Shown here piece by piece: positions 29,452-38,894 of a DNA stretch of 64,000 nt. Made by a program: the position numbers and the translations under genes. This DNA comes from Acidobacteriota bacterium. GTDB taxonomy: Bacteria > Acidobacteriota > Terriglobia > UBA7540. The notes beneath the pieces are model-generated. The model searched no databases. It was given only the letters and a program-made list of their open reading frames with translations, and had not been told where the DNA came from. Location: assembly GCA_902812365.1 (NCBI GenBank), contig CADDZC010000009.1:19868-83867 (forward strand), given 5' to 3'. How positions within the stretch are numbered: the first letter of the stretch is position 1; the number at the start of each line of letters is the position of its first letter.

Positions 29452-30045
29452 TCAGGAGGCCAGAAAGTTCTGCAGCACCCTCAACCCCACCTCTCCCGAC
29501 TTTTCGGGATGAAACTGCACGGCCCACAGCGCCCCCCGCTCGACGGCCGCCGCGTACGGCCCGCCGTAGTCGGTCAGCGCCGCCGTTTCGGCGGTGACGG
29601 GCGCGTAGTAGGAGTGGCAGTAGTAGACGAAGCTGCCGTTCGCCACGCCCTCCAACAGCCGGCTCCCTCCCCGAATCTCCAGTTGGTTCCAGCCCACCTG
29701 CGGCACCTTCCCCGGGCCGGTAAACCGCCTTACCGTACCCGCAAGCCACCCCAGCCCCGCCACCGCCGGAGCCTCCTCGCTGGATTCATAGAGCGCCTGC
29801 AGGCCCAAACAGATCCCCAAGTACGGGGTGCCGCGCCCGAGCGCCTCCCGGAGCGGCTCGATCATCCCGCGCCGGCCCAGTTCCCCCATCATGGCCCCAA
29901 AATGTCCCTGCCCGGGCAGAATGATCTTGTCGGCGCCGGCCAGGAGCTTGGCGCTGCCGGCAATCTCGGCCGGGTAGCCCAAATAGGCGATGGCCTTGAG
30001 CACCGAACCCACATTGCCGGCACCGTAGTCGATGACGACGGTCAC
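29452..30045 (-). CDS. hisH: Imidazole glycerol phosphate synthase, glutamine amidotransferase subunit
   Basis: 197 residues. The class I amidotransferase triad is present: nucleophile Cys in YLGICLGLQ and His/Glu in QFHPEKSG. It supplies ammonia from glutamine to HisF. The start is a GTG at 30045 that overlaps the hisB stop as GTGA, so translation is coupled. Confidence 0.96.
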   Translation of the reverse strand: MTVVIDYGAGNVGSVLKAIAYLGYPAEIAGSAKLLAGADKIILPGQGHFGAMMGELGRRGMIEPLREALGRGTPYLGICLGLQALYESSEEAPAVAGLGWLAGTVRRFTGPGKVPQVGWNQLEIRGGSRLLEGVANGSFVYYCHSYYAPVTAETAALTDYGGPYAAAVERGALWAVQFHPEKSGEVGLRVLQNFLAS

Positions 30046-30635
30046 AGGAGCCCCTTGGTACTGGGGAGTTGGCGTTTCAGCCGCGCGTCCCGCGAGCAGG
30101 CATACCGCAGCGCCCGCGCAAACGCCTTGAAGATCGCCTCCACCTGGTGGTGGCTCGAACGCCCGTATAACACCCGCAGGTGGAGGTTCGCTCCGGCGTG
30201 GGAAGCGAACCCCTGGAAGAAATCCTCGAGCAGCTCCGCCTCCAGGTCTCCTACCCGGCGGGCCTTGAGCCGGGTCTCGATCACCAGGTGGGGGCGCCCG
30301 CTCAAATCCACGGCCACCACGGCCAGCGTCTCATCCATCGGCATCACGAAGTAGCCGGCGCGGTTGATGCCCCGCTTGTCTCCGAGGGCCTGGCGCACCG
30401 CCTCGCCCAGCACGATGCCGACGTCCTCGACCGTGTGGTGCTGATCCACGTCCAAGTCGCCGCGCGCTTCCAGTTCCAGATCAAAGGCGCCGTGGCGGGT
30501 GAACAGTTCAAGCATATGGTCGAGGAATCGGATGCCGGTCGAGATCTGATACCGGCCCCGGCCATCCAGACTCAGCCGGAGGCGGATGTCCGTTTCCGCC
30601 GTCCGCCGGTGCACCTGGGCTTCGCGAGCTCTCAT
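30042..30635 (-). CDS. hisB: Imidazoleglycerol-phosphate dehydratase
   Basis: 197 residues, the monofunctional form without the HAD-type histidinol-phosphatase domain found in enteric HisB. Conserved metal-binding His/Glu clusters are visible: [26 protein letters not shown], and [15 protein letters not shown]. It dehydrates IGP to imidazole acetol phosphate. The ATG at 30635 overlaps the hisC stop as ATGA, and its own stop overlaps the hisH start, so hisC-hisB-hisH are tightly coupled. Confidence 0.96.
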   Translation of the reverse strand: MRAREAQVHRRTAETDIRLRLSLDGRGRYQISTGIRFLDHMLELFTRHGAFDLELEARGDLDVDQHHTVEDVGIVLGEAVRQALGDKRGINRAGYFVMPMDETLAVVAVDLSGRPHLVIETRLKARRVGDLEAELLEDFFQGFASHAGANLHLRVLYGRSSHHQVEAIFKAFARALRYACSRDARLKRQLPSTKGLL

Positions 30636-31762
30636 ACCCAAACCGCCGGCGGCGAGTGCCGGATCAAATCCATCCACGCCGCCCGACCCTTCCCCGGTTC
30701 CATAACCGGCAGCAGCGGCTTCCAGGCGCGCGCCAGGCGCCGCATCTGGGCCTCGGTGCCGACGGTCACCCGGAGATAACCGCGCAGCCGCCGATCGTGG
30801 CTCCAGTCGCGCACCAGGATGCCTTGCGCGCGCAGCCGGCGGGCGATCTCCGGGCCGCGCGCTCCGACCCGCACCAGGACAAAGTTGGCGGCGCTCGGCG
30901 CATAGGCCAGTCCCATCTCGGTCAGCGTGCGGCAGAACGCCTCGCGGTTCGCGCGCACCTGCCGGGCGTACTGGCGCACTTCCTTGTCATGCCGGATCGC
31001 TTCCACCGCGCAGGCGGCGGCGACCGAGTTGACCGCATACACCGCGTGCGCCCGGCGCAGCCAGCCCGCCAAACGAGCGTTGGCAAACAGAAAGCCCAGG
31101 CGCAAACCCGCCAGTCCGAAAGCCTTCGAGAAGGTGCGGGACACCACCAGGTTCGGGTAGCGCCGAATCCAGGGCAGGATCGTCTGGCCCGAAAAATCGA
31201 AATAAGCCTCATCCACCAGCACCAGCGTATCCGGCGCCGCCAGCAGCAGGGCGCGCAAATCGGACTTGGGGATCAAGGTTCCGGTCGGATTATTGGGATT
31301 CGCCAGCGCCATCCAGCGCGGCCGCCGGCCGAGAACGGCCCTCATCTTCCCGACGTCCAGGCGCAGCCCCGCGTCGTAATCATAGCGCACCACGGCCGTC
31401 CGCCCTCCGGCCACGGCGTGGAAAAACTGGTAGATGGCAAAGGTCGGCGTGGGCGTCACCAGCACGTCCCCGGGCTCGACGAAGACGTCGCAGATCAGCT
31501 TGATCGCATCGTCGACTCCGTTGGTGATCAACATTTCCTCCGGCGCCACGCCGAAATAGCGGGCCAGAATCCGGCGCGCCCGGCCGTATTCCGGGTAGAG
31601 CGAAAACCACTCCGGGCGGAGGGTTCGGCGAAGAAAGCTGACGATGCCGGCCGGGCACCCGACCGTGTTTTCGTTAAAATCCAGACGGAGTTTTCCGGCC
31701 CGCCCTTCCTCGGGCGGGTAGTACTTCGGCAGCCGTTCGATCAGCGGGCGCGGGCGGAGCAT
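30632..31762 (-). CDS. hisC: Histidinol-phosphate aminotransferase
   Basis: 376 residues from the ATG at 31762, which shares its first base with the last base of the hisD stop (TGATG). Fold type I PLP enzyme: DFNENTVG near residue 30, [17 protein letters not shown], and the Schiff-base Lys in [17 protein letters not shown]. It transaminates imidazole acetol phosphate with glutamate. A separate histidinol phosphatase is not encoded in this window. Confidence 0.96.
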   Translation of the reverse strand: MLRPRPLIERLPKYYPPEEGRAGKLRLDFNENTVGCPAGIVSFLRRTLRPEWFSLYPEYGRARRILARYFGVAPEEMLITNGVDDAIKLICDVFVEPGDVLVTPTPTFAIYQFFHAVAGGRTAVVRYDYDAGLRLDVGKMRAVLGRRPRWMALANPNNPTGTLIPKSDLRALLLAAPDTLVLVDEAYFDFSGQTILPWIRRYPNLVVSRTFSKAFGLAGLRLGFLFANARLAGWLRRAHAVYAVNSVAAACAVEAIRHDKEVRQYARQVRANREAFCRTLTEMGLAYAPSAANFVLVRVGARGPEIARRLRAQGILVRDWSHDRRLRGYLRVTVGTEAQMRRLARAWKPLLPVMEPGKGRAAWMDLIRHSPPAVWV

Positions 31763-33033
31763 CAGCCTTCCTCCGAGCTCAACCGGATTTCGATCGAATG
31801 CGCGTGCGCCCTCAAGCCCTCCGCCCGGGCCAGGGTCACAATCGCCCGGCGCAGCCGTTTGAGCCCCCGCCGCGTCACCCTCTGCACGCTGATGGACTTC
31901 ACAAAATCGGCGGCGCTCAGCCCACCGTGCAGCCGCGCGGCTCCTGCGGTGGGGAGGATGTGATTCGGGCCCGAGGCGTAGTCTCCGGCCGCCACGGCGC
32001 TGTAATCGCCCAGAAAGATGGAGCCGGCGGCGCGAACGCGGCCAAGCATCCGGCGGGCGCCGCCGAGCAAGGTGAGATGTTCGGGGGCGAAACGGTTGGC
32101 CAGCTCGACGGCGGCGGCAAGATCGCGGGTGAGAATAACAGCGCCTTGCCGCGAGAGCGATTCGCGCGCCACCGGCAACGCGAGCCGTTCGAGCAGGGCG
32201 GCGGCCGCGGAGCGCACCTGCCGCGCCAGCCCGAGCGAGGGCGTGATGAGGATGGCCAGCGCGTCGGCGTCGTGTTCGGCTTGGGCCACCAGGTCCGCGG
32301 CGATCCACCGCGGTTCGCCCTCTTCCCCCACCATCACCAGCTCGGTCGGCCCGGCGAGAAAGTCGATTCCGCATTCCCCGGCCACCAACTGTTTCGCCGC
32401 CGCCACGTAACGATTGCCCGGGCCGACGATCTTGTCGGCGCGAGGCACGCTCTCGGTCCCGTAGGCAAAGGCGGCGATGGCCTGCGCGCCTCCCAAGCGG
32501 AAGATTTTCCGCACCCCGAGCACATCGGCGGCCACCAGCACCGCCGCCGCCGGACGGGGCGAGGTCACTATCACCTCGCTCACCCCAGCGACTTGCGCCG
32601 GAATCACGCTCATTAACACCGTGGACGGCAGCGGAAAACGCCCCCCCGGAACATAGCAGGCCACCCGCTCGAGCGGCCGAACCACGGCGGCCACTTCCAC
32701 CCCCTCGAGCGTCTGGCCCCGCCACGGGCGGGGCAACTGCCGCCGGGCCACGGCGCGAATATTGCGGGCTGCCAGCTCGACGGCCGCCACAAAGCCGCGG
32801 GGAACCTGCCCGTAGGCGGCGGCAATTTCGCGGCCGCTGACCGTGAAACCCGACTCTCGCAGGTCCAACCGGTCAAATTTCCGCGCATAGCGGCAGAGCG
32901 CCCCGTCGCCCTCGCGCCGAACATCGTCCACAATGCGGCGCGCCACCACCAGAGCCTCCCCCAGACGCGCGGCCCGCGCCTCGAGCAGGCGGTCGAGGGC
33001 TTTCCGGTCGGTACTGCGAATGATCTCCAGCAT
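31762..33033 (-). CDS. hisD: Histidinol dehydrogenase
   Basis: 423 residues, full length. Motifs: VPGGRFPLPSTVLM, the catalytic GPGNRYVAAAKQL, GPTELVMVGEEG, and the zinc-binding region APEHLTLL with a later GPNHILPTAG. It performs the two-step NAD-dependent oxidation of histidinol to histidine. It follows hisG by 50 bases and overlaps hisC by one base. Confidence 0.97.
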   Translation of the reverse strand: MLEIIRSTDRKALDRLLEARAARLGEALVVARRIVDDVRREGDGALCRYARKFDRLDLRESGFTVSGREIAAAYGQVPRGFVAAVELAARNIRAVARRQLPRPWRGQTLEGVEVAAVVRPLERVACYVPGGRFPLPSTVLMSVIPAQVAGVSEVIVTSPRPAAAVLVAADVLGVRKIFRLGGAQAIAAFAYGTESVPRADKIVGPGNRYVAAAKQLVAGECGIDFLAGPTELVMVGEEGEPRWIAADLVAQAEHDADALAILITPSLGLARQVRSAAAALLERLALPVARESLSRQGAVILTRDLAAAVELANRFAPEHLTLLGGARRMLGRVRAAGSIFLGDYSAVAAGDYASGPNHILPTAGAARLHGGLSAADFVKSISVQRVTRRGLKRLRRAIVTLARAEGLRAHAHSIEIRLSSEEG

Positions 33034-33083
33034 GGACGCTCGAAGCGCCGGGCGGCACCGCGAACCGGGCTCGCCGCTTCCCC

Positions 33084-33953
33084 TTACATCACAATCTTGT
33101 TCAGCGGATACTCGACGATTCCTTGGGCCTTGGCCGCCTTGAGGCGCGGAATAATCTCCCGCACCGTCTTTTCATCAATCACCGTGTTGACGGCCACCCA
33201 GTCGGATTCACTCAAGTCCGAAATGGTCGGGCGCTTGAGGGCGGGAAGTACGGCGAGCACCTGGTTCAAGTCTTGGCGCTTCACGTTGAGCATCAGACCC
33301 ACTTTGCCGGAAGCCTCGATGGCCCCCTGGAGCAGCATCACCAAGGTTTCCATCTTCCGGCGCTTCGCCGAATCGTTCCAAGCCGCGTGGCTGGCGACGA
33401 ACTTGGTGTTGGATTCGAGCACGGTTTCGACAATCCGCAGGCCGTTGGCGCGCAGCGAAGAGCCGGTCTCGGTCACTTCCACGATCGCGTCGGCCAGCAC
33501 CGGAGGCTTCACCTCCGTCGCGCCCCAGGAAAACTCCACCTTTGCCCGCACCCCGTTCCGAGCCAGATACTGCTCGGTCACCTTCACCAGTTCCGTGGCC
33601 ACCGTCTTCCCTTCCAGATCCTGGACGCTCTGGATGGGGGATTTCTCCGGGGCCGCGAGCACCCATCGCACCTTGTTCATAGTCTGCTTGGAATAGATCA
33701 GGTCGGCCACCTCCACCAGATCGGCGCCGCTTTCGAGAATCCAGTCCTTGCCCGTCAGCCCGCAGTCCAGAATCTCGTCTTCAATGTAACGCGCCATCTC
33801 CTGGGCACGAATCAACATGCACTCGATCTCCTCATCGTCGATGTGAGGGAAGTAGGAGCGCGGGTTTACGGTGATCTCGTACCCGGCCTTGCGGAACAAC
33901 TGCAGCGAAGCTTCCTGCAGGCTGCCTTTCGGTATCCCCAGCTTAAGTTTCAT
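33084..33953 (-). CDS. hisG: ATP phosphoribosyltransferase, long form
   Basis: 289 residues with the C-terminal ACT-like regulatory domain (from about 212), so this is the long HisG_L that is feedback-inhibited by histidine and needs no HisZ. Motifs: [35 protein letters not shown] and the PRPP-binding loop [17 protein letters not shown]. It commits ATP and PRPP to histidine synthesis. Flux is therefore likely controlled both here and at the attenuator upstream. Confidence 0.96.
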   Translation of the reverse strand: MKLKLGIPKGSLQEASLQLFRKAGYEITVNPRSYFPHIDDEEIECMLIRAQEMARYIEDEILDCGLTGKDWILESGADLVEVADLIYSKQTMNKVRWVLAAPEKSPIQSVQDLEGKTVATELVKVTEQYLARNGVRAKVEFSWGATEVKPPVLADAIVEVTETGSSLRANGLRIVETVLESNTKFVASHAAWNDSAKRRKMETLVMLLQGAIEASGKVGLMLNVKRQDLNQVLAVLPALKRPTISDLSESDWVAVNTVIDEKTVREIIPRLKAAKAQGIVEYPLNKIVM

Positions 33954-34054
33954 GGCGCCTCCTGTTCGCTCGCAGCCTTCCCCGCTCAGCGGTGCGGACG
34001 GCGGTTACTCGGCCGGGTTTTGAGCGGCCGGCCCGCGGCAGCGGATGGCTGGCG

Positions 34055-34429
34055 TCACTTCTTGTACACTTCGCCGGGATCAAAGCGGCGCGGCGCGACG
34101 ACTTGCTCGCCCTCGGGGCTGACGCGCCGGAAAAAACACGATTCATACCCCAGGTGGCAGCAGCCCGGTCCGGCCAACTCGGCCTGGATGAGGAGCGCGT
34201 CCTGATCGCAATCCACCCGCACCTCGCGCACCTTGAGCCGGTGGCCGGAGGTTTCTCCTTTGGTCCACAGCTGCTGCCGGCTGCGGCTGAAAAAGGTCAC
34301 AAAGCCGGAGCTGAGGGTTCGCTCGTAGGCTTCCGCGTTCATGTAACCGAGCATCAGCACCTTGCCGGTCTGCTGATCCTGGATAATCGCCGGCACCAGA
34401 CCGTCTTGGAATTTCAATTCCATGTTCAA
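34055..34429 (-). CDS. hisI: Phosphoribosyl-AMP cyclohydrolase
   Basis: 124 residues, cyclohydrolase only, with no fused HisE domain. Signature residues: [25 protein letters not shown], the metal-binding DCDQDALL, and the Cys pair in [14 protein letters not shown]. It opens the adenine ring of PR-AMP. It is the first structural gene of the operon, starting about 60 bases after the leader terminator. The phosphoribosyl-ATP pyrophosphatase hisE is not found in this window. Confidence 0.95.
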   Translation of the reverse strand: MNMELKFQDGLVPAIIQDQQTGKVLMLGYMNAEAYERTLSSGFVTFFSRSRQQLWTKGETSGHRLKVREVRVDCDQDALLIQAELAGPGCCHLGYESCFFRRVSPEGEQVVAPRRFDPGEVYKK

Positions 34430-34496
34430 CCAATATCCTTTTCCGTCCCGCCGCTCTCCGCTCCTGCGCGCCTGGCAAAGCGTCTGAAAAACTAAA

Positions 34497-34524
34497 AAGC
34501 CCGCCGGCCATCGCCAGCGGGCTT
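34497..34524 (-). terminator. his attenuator: intrinsic terminator hairpin
   Basis: In the minus-strand RNA, AAGCCCGCUGG (34524-34514) pairs with CCGGCGGGCUU (34507-34497) in an 11-bp stem with one G-U pair and a six-base loop. It is followed at once by a U-rich tract (UUU A G UUUUU). It lies between the leader ORF and hisI. Its 5' arm can pair instead with 34561-34569, giving an antiterminator. Confidence 0.9.
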
Positions 34525-34550
34525 CCTTTCGGTTGCAACTCGATTTCGGC

Positions 34551-34628
34551 TTAGGCCCTCGCCCGCTGGCACACCTGGGCAGCGCTCTCGTGATGGGGAT
34601 GGCCGGAATGTGCCAGCGCGTAAGCCAT
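34551..34628 (-). CDS. hisL: Histidine operon leader peptide
   Basis: 25 codons from the ATG at 34628 to TAA. His occurs at residues 7, 10, 12 and 13 ([10 protein letters not shown]), four in seven codons, out of a total of 25 residues. The codon region overlaps the pairing segment A (34609-34618), which is complementary over ten bases to segment B (34561-34573) at the end of the ORF. This is the arrangement of a ribosome-mediated attenuator: stalling at His codons frees B to pair with the terminator arm. The predicted transcription start is only about seven bases upstream, and no Shine-Dalgarno is obvious. Too short for ordinary gene finding. Confidence 0.88.
   Translation of the reverse strand: MAYALAHSGHPHHESAAQVCQRARA
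34561..34618 (-). promoter_or_regulatory. his attenuator: anti-antiterminator pairing segments A and B
   Basis: Segment A (34609-34618, minus CGCTGGCACA) and segment B (34561-34573, minus TGTGCCAGCGGGC) pair over ten perfect bases. The B core CCAGCGGGC also pairs over nine perfect bases with GCCCGCTGG (34514-34522), the 5' arm of the terminator. A:B plus terminator and B:C antiterminator are therefore mutually exclusive folds. Confidence 0.88.
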
Positions 34629-34641
34629 AAGCTGAAGGCTC

Positions 34642-34671
34642 AGTATAGAGCAGCTCCCCCTGGCCTGTCAA
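34642..34671 (-). promoter_or_regulatory. his operon promoter
   Basis: On the minus strand perfect TTGACA (34666-34671) and TATACT (34642-34647, 5 of 6) are 18 bases apart, immediately upstream of the leader ORF. Confidence 0.85.
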
Positions 34672-34699
34672 CCCTCATTCGGAACGATGTCAAAGCTTT

Positions 34700-34746
34700 T
34701 TTAAAATGTCCTCTTGCTTACCTCGTTAAGAATGTCCCCCTTTTCT
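34700..34746. repeat. Solo insertion-sequence end-like remnant
   Basis: Two AATGTCC motifs (34705 and 34731) stand 26 bases apart, the second as AATGTCCCCCTTTT. The upstream end of the IS fragment at 63545-63580 has the same paired motif at 25 bases, including AATGTCCCCTTTT. No transposase is next to this copy. The rest of the gap up to dprA (34747-35153) holds nothing recognised. Confidence 0.4.
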
Positions 34747-35153
34747 GCTTTGGTTTTTTCTCCGTCGTGGGTCGGGCCCAGAGACAGCCACAGGGCTCTT
34801 GAGCAAGCGCGATTGTACGGCAAACGGGGCGGGGGTTCGGATGGAAAGGAATTGCGGCCACACGGTATTCGAAAGCCATAAAACCGCCGGGGCGATTCAA
34901 GCCCGTTGTATCGGGCGGAAAGAAGAGCCGCAGGCCTTGGGGGGTGGGACTGCCGCTCAGGCTCGGCTCGGGCGGCGATGGGCTCGTGTTTCCTATTCAT
35001 TATGAACCACTTAACTCACTTCCCTGTTTTTGGGCTTGCGCTTTCCGCCAGGCTTTTGCCATTGTTAGTGGGAAGCTCGGCCCGGGAGCCGATTTCGATC
35101 CGCTGCGCCGGGCTTGACGGCTGGGCGGCGCGGCGTCCGTCGCGGAGAAGGAC

Positions 35154-36305
35154 TTGGCGCGGCAGAGCACGGCATACTGGCTGGCGTTGACCTCCATCGA
35201 CGGGCTGGGAGTGCGAGGTGCTCTCAAGCTCGTCGAACGTTTTGGCTCGGCGCCGGCGGTTTTTGAAGTGTCACTGGCGGAACTCGAAGGCAGCGGGCTT
35301 TCGAGCCCGGTGGCGCGGGCGATCTCGGCTAAAGTCGGGCTGGAGCGGGCCGAAAAGGAGATTGCCGCGGCGAACCAGGCGGGATGTCGCCTTCTAACCC
35401 TGGAGGATCGCGACTACCCGCCCTTGCTCCGGCAGCTTCCCGATGCTCCCCTGGTGCTCTACGTTCGCGGCCGCGTCGAGGCGCTGAGCCGGCACGGAGT
35501 GGCCATCGTCGGAACACGGCGGCCGACGGCCTATGGGAGCTCCGTAGCGCACCGATTCGCGCAAGAGCTGGCGCAGCGTAACTTGGTGATTGTGAGCGGG
35601 ATGGCTCGTGGCATCGATTCGGCGGCGCACCGCGGGGCGCTCGAGGCGCGAGGCGGCACCGTGGCCGTCCTCGGATCGGGTATCGACGTGATCTATCCGA
35701 AAGAAAATCAGTCCTTGGCGGAACGGATTATCGAGTCCGGAGCCCTCGTCTCCGAGTTCCCGCTAGGGACGGCCCCGGTGCCGGAGAATTTCCCCATCCG
35801 CAACCGCCTGATCAGCGGACTGACGCTCGGCACAGTGATCGTGGAGGCGGCCGAATACAGCGGATCATTGATAACCGCGCGGCTGGCCGCCGAGCAGAAC
35901 CGCGAGGTCTACGCCGTGCCCGGCAACATCACGTCGGCGCAGAGTTTTGGTCCTAACCTATTGATAAAACAAGGGGCTAAGCTTGTCGACCGGTGGTCGG
36001 ACATCATCGAGGAACTGCCCGCCTCGATTCGCGCCGAACTCCTGCCCGCCCCCGACCCGGTTGGCGCCAGCTCGAAGGCGGCCCGAGCCCCGCTCCTGGC
36101 GCTGGCTGAGAGCCGTCCGAACGGCCTCAGTGACGACCAGAGGGCCGTTTATGATGCCTTGCCGGCGGACCGGCCGGCCTTCATAGACTCCATCGCTGCC
36201 TCCGTCCGCCTGCCGCCGCCCCGGATCCTGACGGCGCTTCTGGAACTCGAAATGAGCGGGCTGGTGCGGCAATTGCCGGGGAAGAATTTTGTGCGCAACA
36301 TGTAG
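35154..36305 (+). CDS. dprA: DNA-processing protein DprA (Smf)
   Basis: 383 residues from a TTG start at 35154 with GGAGAAGG four bases upstream. An N-terminal helical/HhH part precedes the extended Rossmann domain, which has AIVGTRRPTAYGS, SGMARGIDSAAHRGAL, GSGIDVIYPKEN and the loop PENFPIRNRLISGL; a winged-helix DprA_WH domain closes the C-terminus (about 315-383). DprA binds incoming single-stranded DNA and loads RecA during natural transformation. No other competence genes are in the window. topA follows about 100 bases on, in the same direction, a frequent bacterial pairing. Confidence 0.95.
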   Translation: MARQSTAYWLALTSIDGLGVRGALKLVERFGSAPAVFEVSLAELEGSGLSSPVARAISAKVGLERAEKEIAAANQAGCRLLTLEDRDYPPLLRQLPDAPLVLYVRGRVEALSRHGVAIVGTRRPTAYGSSVAHRFAQELAQRNLVIVSGMARGIDSAAHRGALEARGGTVAVLGSGIDVIYPKENQSLAERIIESGALVSEFPLGTAPVPENFPIRNRLISGLTLGTVIVEAAEYSGSLITARLAAEQNREVYAVPGNITSAQSFGPNLLIKQGAKLVDRWSDIIEELPASIRAELLPAPDPVGASSKAARAPLLALAESRPNGLSDDQRAVYDALPADRPAFIDSIAASVRLPPPRILTALLELEMSGLVRQLPGKNFVRNM

Positions 36306-36406
36306 AGCCAGCCGCTAGGAAGTTGGGATGCCGTGCCGCCAGGCGGCTGGAGTTGAAGCGTGCTCAGTGAACGGGGCATCTAAGGACGGCTGGGAAGGCT
36401 GATTGC

Positions 36407-38839
36407 ATGGCTAAATCGCTCGTCATTGTGGAATCGCCGGCCAAGGCTAAGACGATCAATAAGTATTTGGGGTCGAACTATCTCGTCAAAGCCTCGATGG
36501 GCCACGTGATGGACTTGCCGAAAAAGGACTTAGGCGTCGACATCCAGAAGCATTTCGCGCCCACCTACATTACCATTCCCGGCAAGCAGAGTGTGATCCA
36601 GGAGCTGAAGTCGGCAGCCGCCAAGGCCGACGCCATCTATCTGGCCGCCGATCCGGACCGCGAGGGCGAGGCGATTTGTGCGCATTTGCGGGAATTGCTG
36701 GAATCGAAGAAGAAGAAATTTTACCGCGTCATTTTTAACGAAATCACGCGGGACGCAGTTCGCCACGCCTTTGAAAATCCAGGGGATATCGACTCTCGCC
36801 TGGTTGAAGCCCAGCAGGCGCGGCGGATTCTCGACCGGCTCGTCGGCTACCAGGTCAGCCCGCTCCTTTGGGAGAAGGTGAAGCGCGGTATTTCCGCCGG
36901 CCGCGTGCAAACCGTCGCCTTGCGCCTGATCGTGGAGCGGGAACGGGAAATCCAGGCCTTCCAGAGGAAGGAGTACTGGACGATTACCGCCCAGGTCGAG
37001 GGGGGGACGCCGCCGCCTTTTGAAGCGCGGCTGGTGAAACACCAGGGCAAGGACGTCGAAATACCGGACCAGGCGAGCGCCGAGGCCCACGTCGCGGCGA
37101 TCCGCGCCGAGCCCTTCGTGGTCGAGTCGGTGGCCACGCGCGAGAAGCGCAGGTATCCCGTACCTCCTTTTATAACCAGTAAGTTACAACAGGAAGCTGT
37201 CCGCAAGCTGCGCTTCTCAGCCAAGAAGACCATGATGCTCGCGCAGCGGCTCTATGAGGGTGCGGAAGTGGGCGAGGAAGGCGCCGTCGGACTCATCACC
37301 TACATGCGCACCGACTCGACGCGCGTGGCCGAAACGGCTCTGGCCGCCGCCCGAGCTTACATCCAGAAGAAATTTGGCGCGCCCTACCTGCCCGAAAAGC
37401 CGATCCAGTATAAGAGCAAAAAGGACGCTCAGGACGCCCACGAAGCGATCCGCCCGACGGATGTGAGCCGCACCCCCGAATCCCTCAAAAAGTACCTGAG
37501 TCCCGACGAGTACAAGCTGTACAAGCTGATCTGGCAGCGCTTTGTGGCCTCGCAGATGACTCCGGCCGTCTTTGATCAGACCACCATCGAAATCCGCGCC
37601 GGCGATTACCTGTTCCGGGCCACCGGATCAGTCGAGAAGTTTAGCGGCTTCCGCGCCGTGTACGAAGAGGGCAAAGACGATCGCACGCCCCAGGAGATCG
37701 AAGAGGACGAAGAGCTGAAGCACCGGCTGCCCCCCGTCCGCTCGGGCGAGCGGCTCACCCTGCATCAGATCACGCCGGAGCAGCACTTCACCGAGCCTCC
37801 GCCGCGCTATAACGAGGCGACCCTGGTGAAGGCGCTCGAAGAGAAAGGCATTGGACGGCCCTCGACCTATGCCAGCATCTTGAGCGTGATCCAGAACCGC
37901 GATTACGTCGAGAAGATGCAGGGCCGTTTTTATCCGACCGAGCTGGGCATGGTGGTGAACGATCTGCTCGTCAAGAATTTCAGCGACATCTTTGACGTGG
38001 CCTATACGGCCCGCATGGAAGATGAACTGGACGAGGTCGAGGAAGGCAAGCTCACCTGGACGGAGGCCCTAGAAGAGTTCTACGCCAAATTCAAGAAGGA
38101 TTTAAGGCGCGCCGAACGCGAGATGGCCGACATGAAGGGAGAAGGCATCCCCACCGACATCCGGTGTGAAAAGTGCGGCCGCACCATGAACATTCGCTTG
38201 GGACGAAACGGCCAGTTTCTGGCCTGCACCGGTTATCCGGACTGCGACGGCACCGCCGATCTGACCGCCGAGCAGGCGGCGAAATACGGAGTGGCGGCGC
38301 CGGGCGGGCCGCCGACCCCCGAAGTCCCGGGGCAAGTGTGCGAAAAGTGCGGCAAGCCCATGGCCGTCAAGCGCGGCCGTTTTGGATACTTTCTGGCCTG
38401 CACCGGCTACCCGGCCTGCCGCAATACGAAGAAGATCGTGATGAAAGAGGGCGGGGCCACGGCGGTCAGCGATACGCCGCTCGAGGAAAAATGCCCCGAC
38501 TGCGGGGCCCATCTGGTCCGCAAGCACGGCCGCTACGGCGAATTTACGGCCTGCAGCAATTATCCGGAGTGCAAGTACGTGAAGCGCCAGACGCTGGGCA
38601 TGGCCTGCCCGGAAAAGGGCTGCACGGGCGAAATCGTCGTGCGCCGCACCAAGCGGGGCAAGACCTTTTACGGTTGCAGCCGCTACCCGCAGTGCAAGTT
38701 CACCGCCTGGGACAAGCCCGTCAACTCGCCCTGCCCGAAGTGCGGCTCGCCGATCTTGCTCGAAAAGGTCTCGAAGATGGGCGAGGCCACGCGCTACTGC
38801 CCGAAAGAATCATGCCAGTACGAGCACGCCGTGGCGTGA
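36407..38839 (+). CDS. topA: DNA topoisomerase I (type IA)
   Basis: 810 residues. The Toprim domain starts LVIVESPAKAKTI with the acidic motif AADPDREGEAI, and the catalytic Tyr299 is in ITYMRTDSTR. The C-terminal region carries five Cys4-type zinc-ribbon repeats, beginning CEKCGRTM, CEKCGKPM, CPDCGAHL, CPEKGCTG and CPKCGSPI, the last two irregular. It relaxes negative supercoils. The window also encodes gyrB, the opposing activity, 6 kb away. The start has GGAAGG some ten bases upstream. Confidence 0.97.
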   Translation: MAKSLVIVESPAKAKTINKYLGSNYLVKASMGHVMDLPKKDLGVDIQKHFAPTYITIPGKQSVIQELKSAAAKADAIYLAADPDREGEAICAHLRELLESKKKKFYRVIFNEITRDAVRHAFENPGDIDSRLVEAQQARRILDRLVGYQVSPLLWEKVKRGISAGRVQTVALRLIVEREREIQAFQRKEYWTITAQVEGGTPPPFEARLVKHQGKDVEIPDQASAEAHVAAIRAEPFVVESVATREKRRYPVPPFITSKLQQEAVRKLRFSAKKTMMLAQRLYEGAEVGEEGAVGLITYMRTDSTRVAETALAAARAYIQKKFGAPYLPEKPIQYKSKKDAQDAHEAIRPTDVSRTPESLKKYLSPDEYKLYKLIWQRFVASQMTPAVFDQTTIEIRAGDYLFRATGSVEKFSGFRAVYEEGKDDRTPQEIEEDEELKHRLPPVRSGERLTLHQITPEQHFTEPPPRYNEATLVKALEEKGIGRPSTYASILSVIQNRDYVEKMQGRFYPTELGMVVNDLLVKNFSDIFDVAYTARMEDELDEVEEGKLTWTEALEEFYAKFKKDLRRAEREMADMKGEGIPTDIRCEKCGRTMNIRLGRNGQFLACTGYPDCDGTADLTAEQAAKYGVAAPGGPPTPEVPGQVCEKCGKPMAVKRGRFGYFLACTGYPACRNTKKIVMKEGGATAVSDTPLEEKCPDCGAHLVRKHGRYGEFTACSNYPECKYVKRQTLGMACPEKGCTGEIVVRRTKRGKTFYGCSRYPQCKFTAWDKPVNSPCPKCGSPILLEKVSKMGEATRYCPKESCQYEHAVA

Positions 38840-38894
38840 AAACGGCCGCCCCGCGTCGCCAGCCGGCGGCGGGAAGCCGGCCGCGCCGCCGCGC

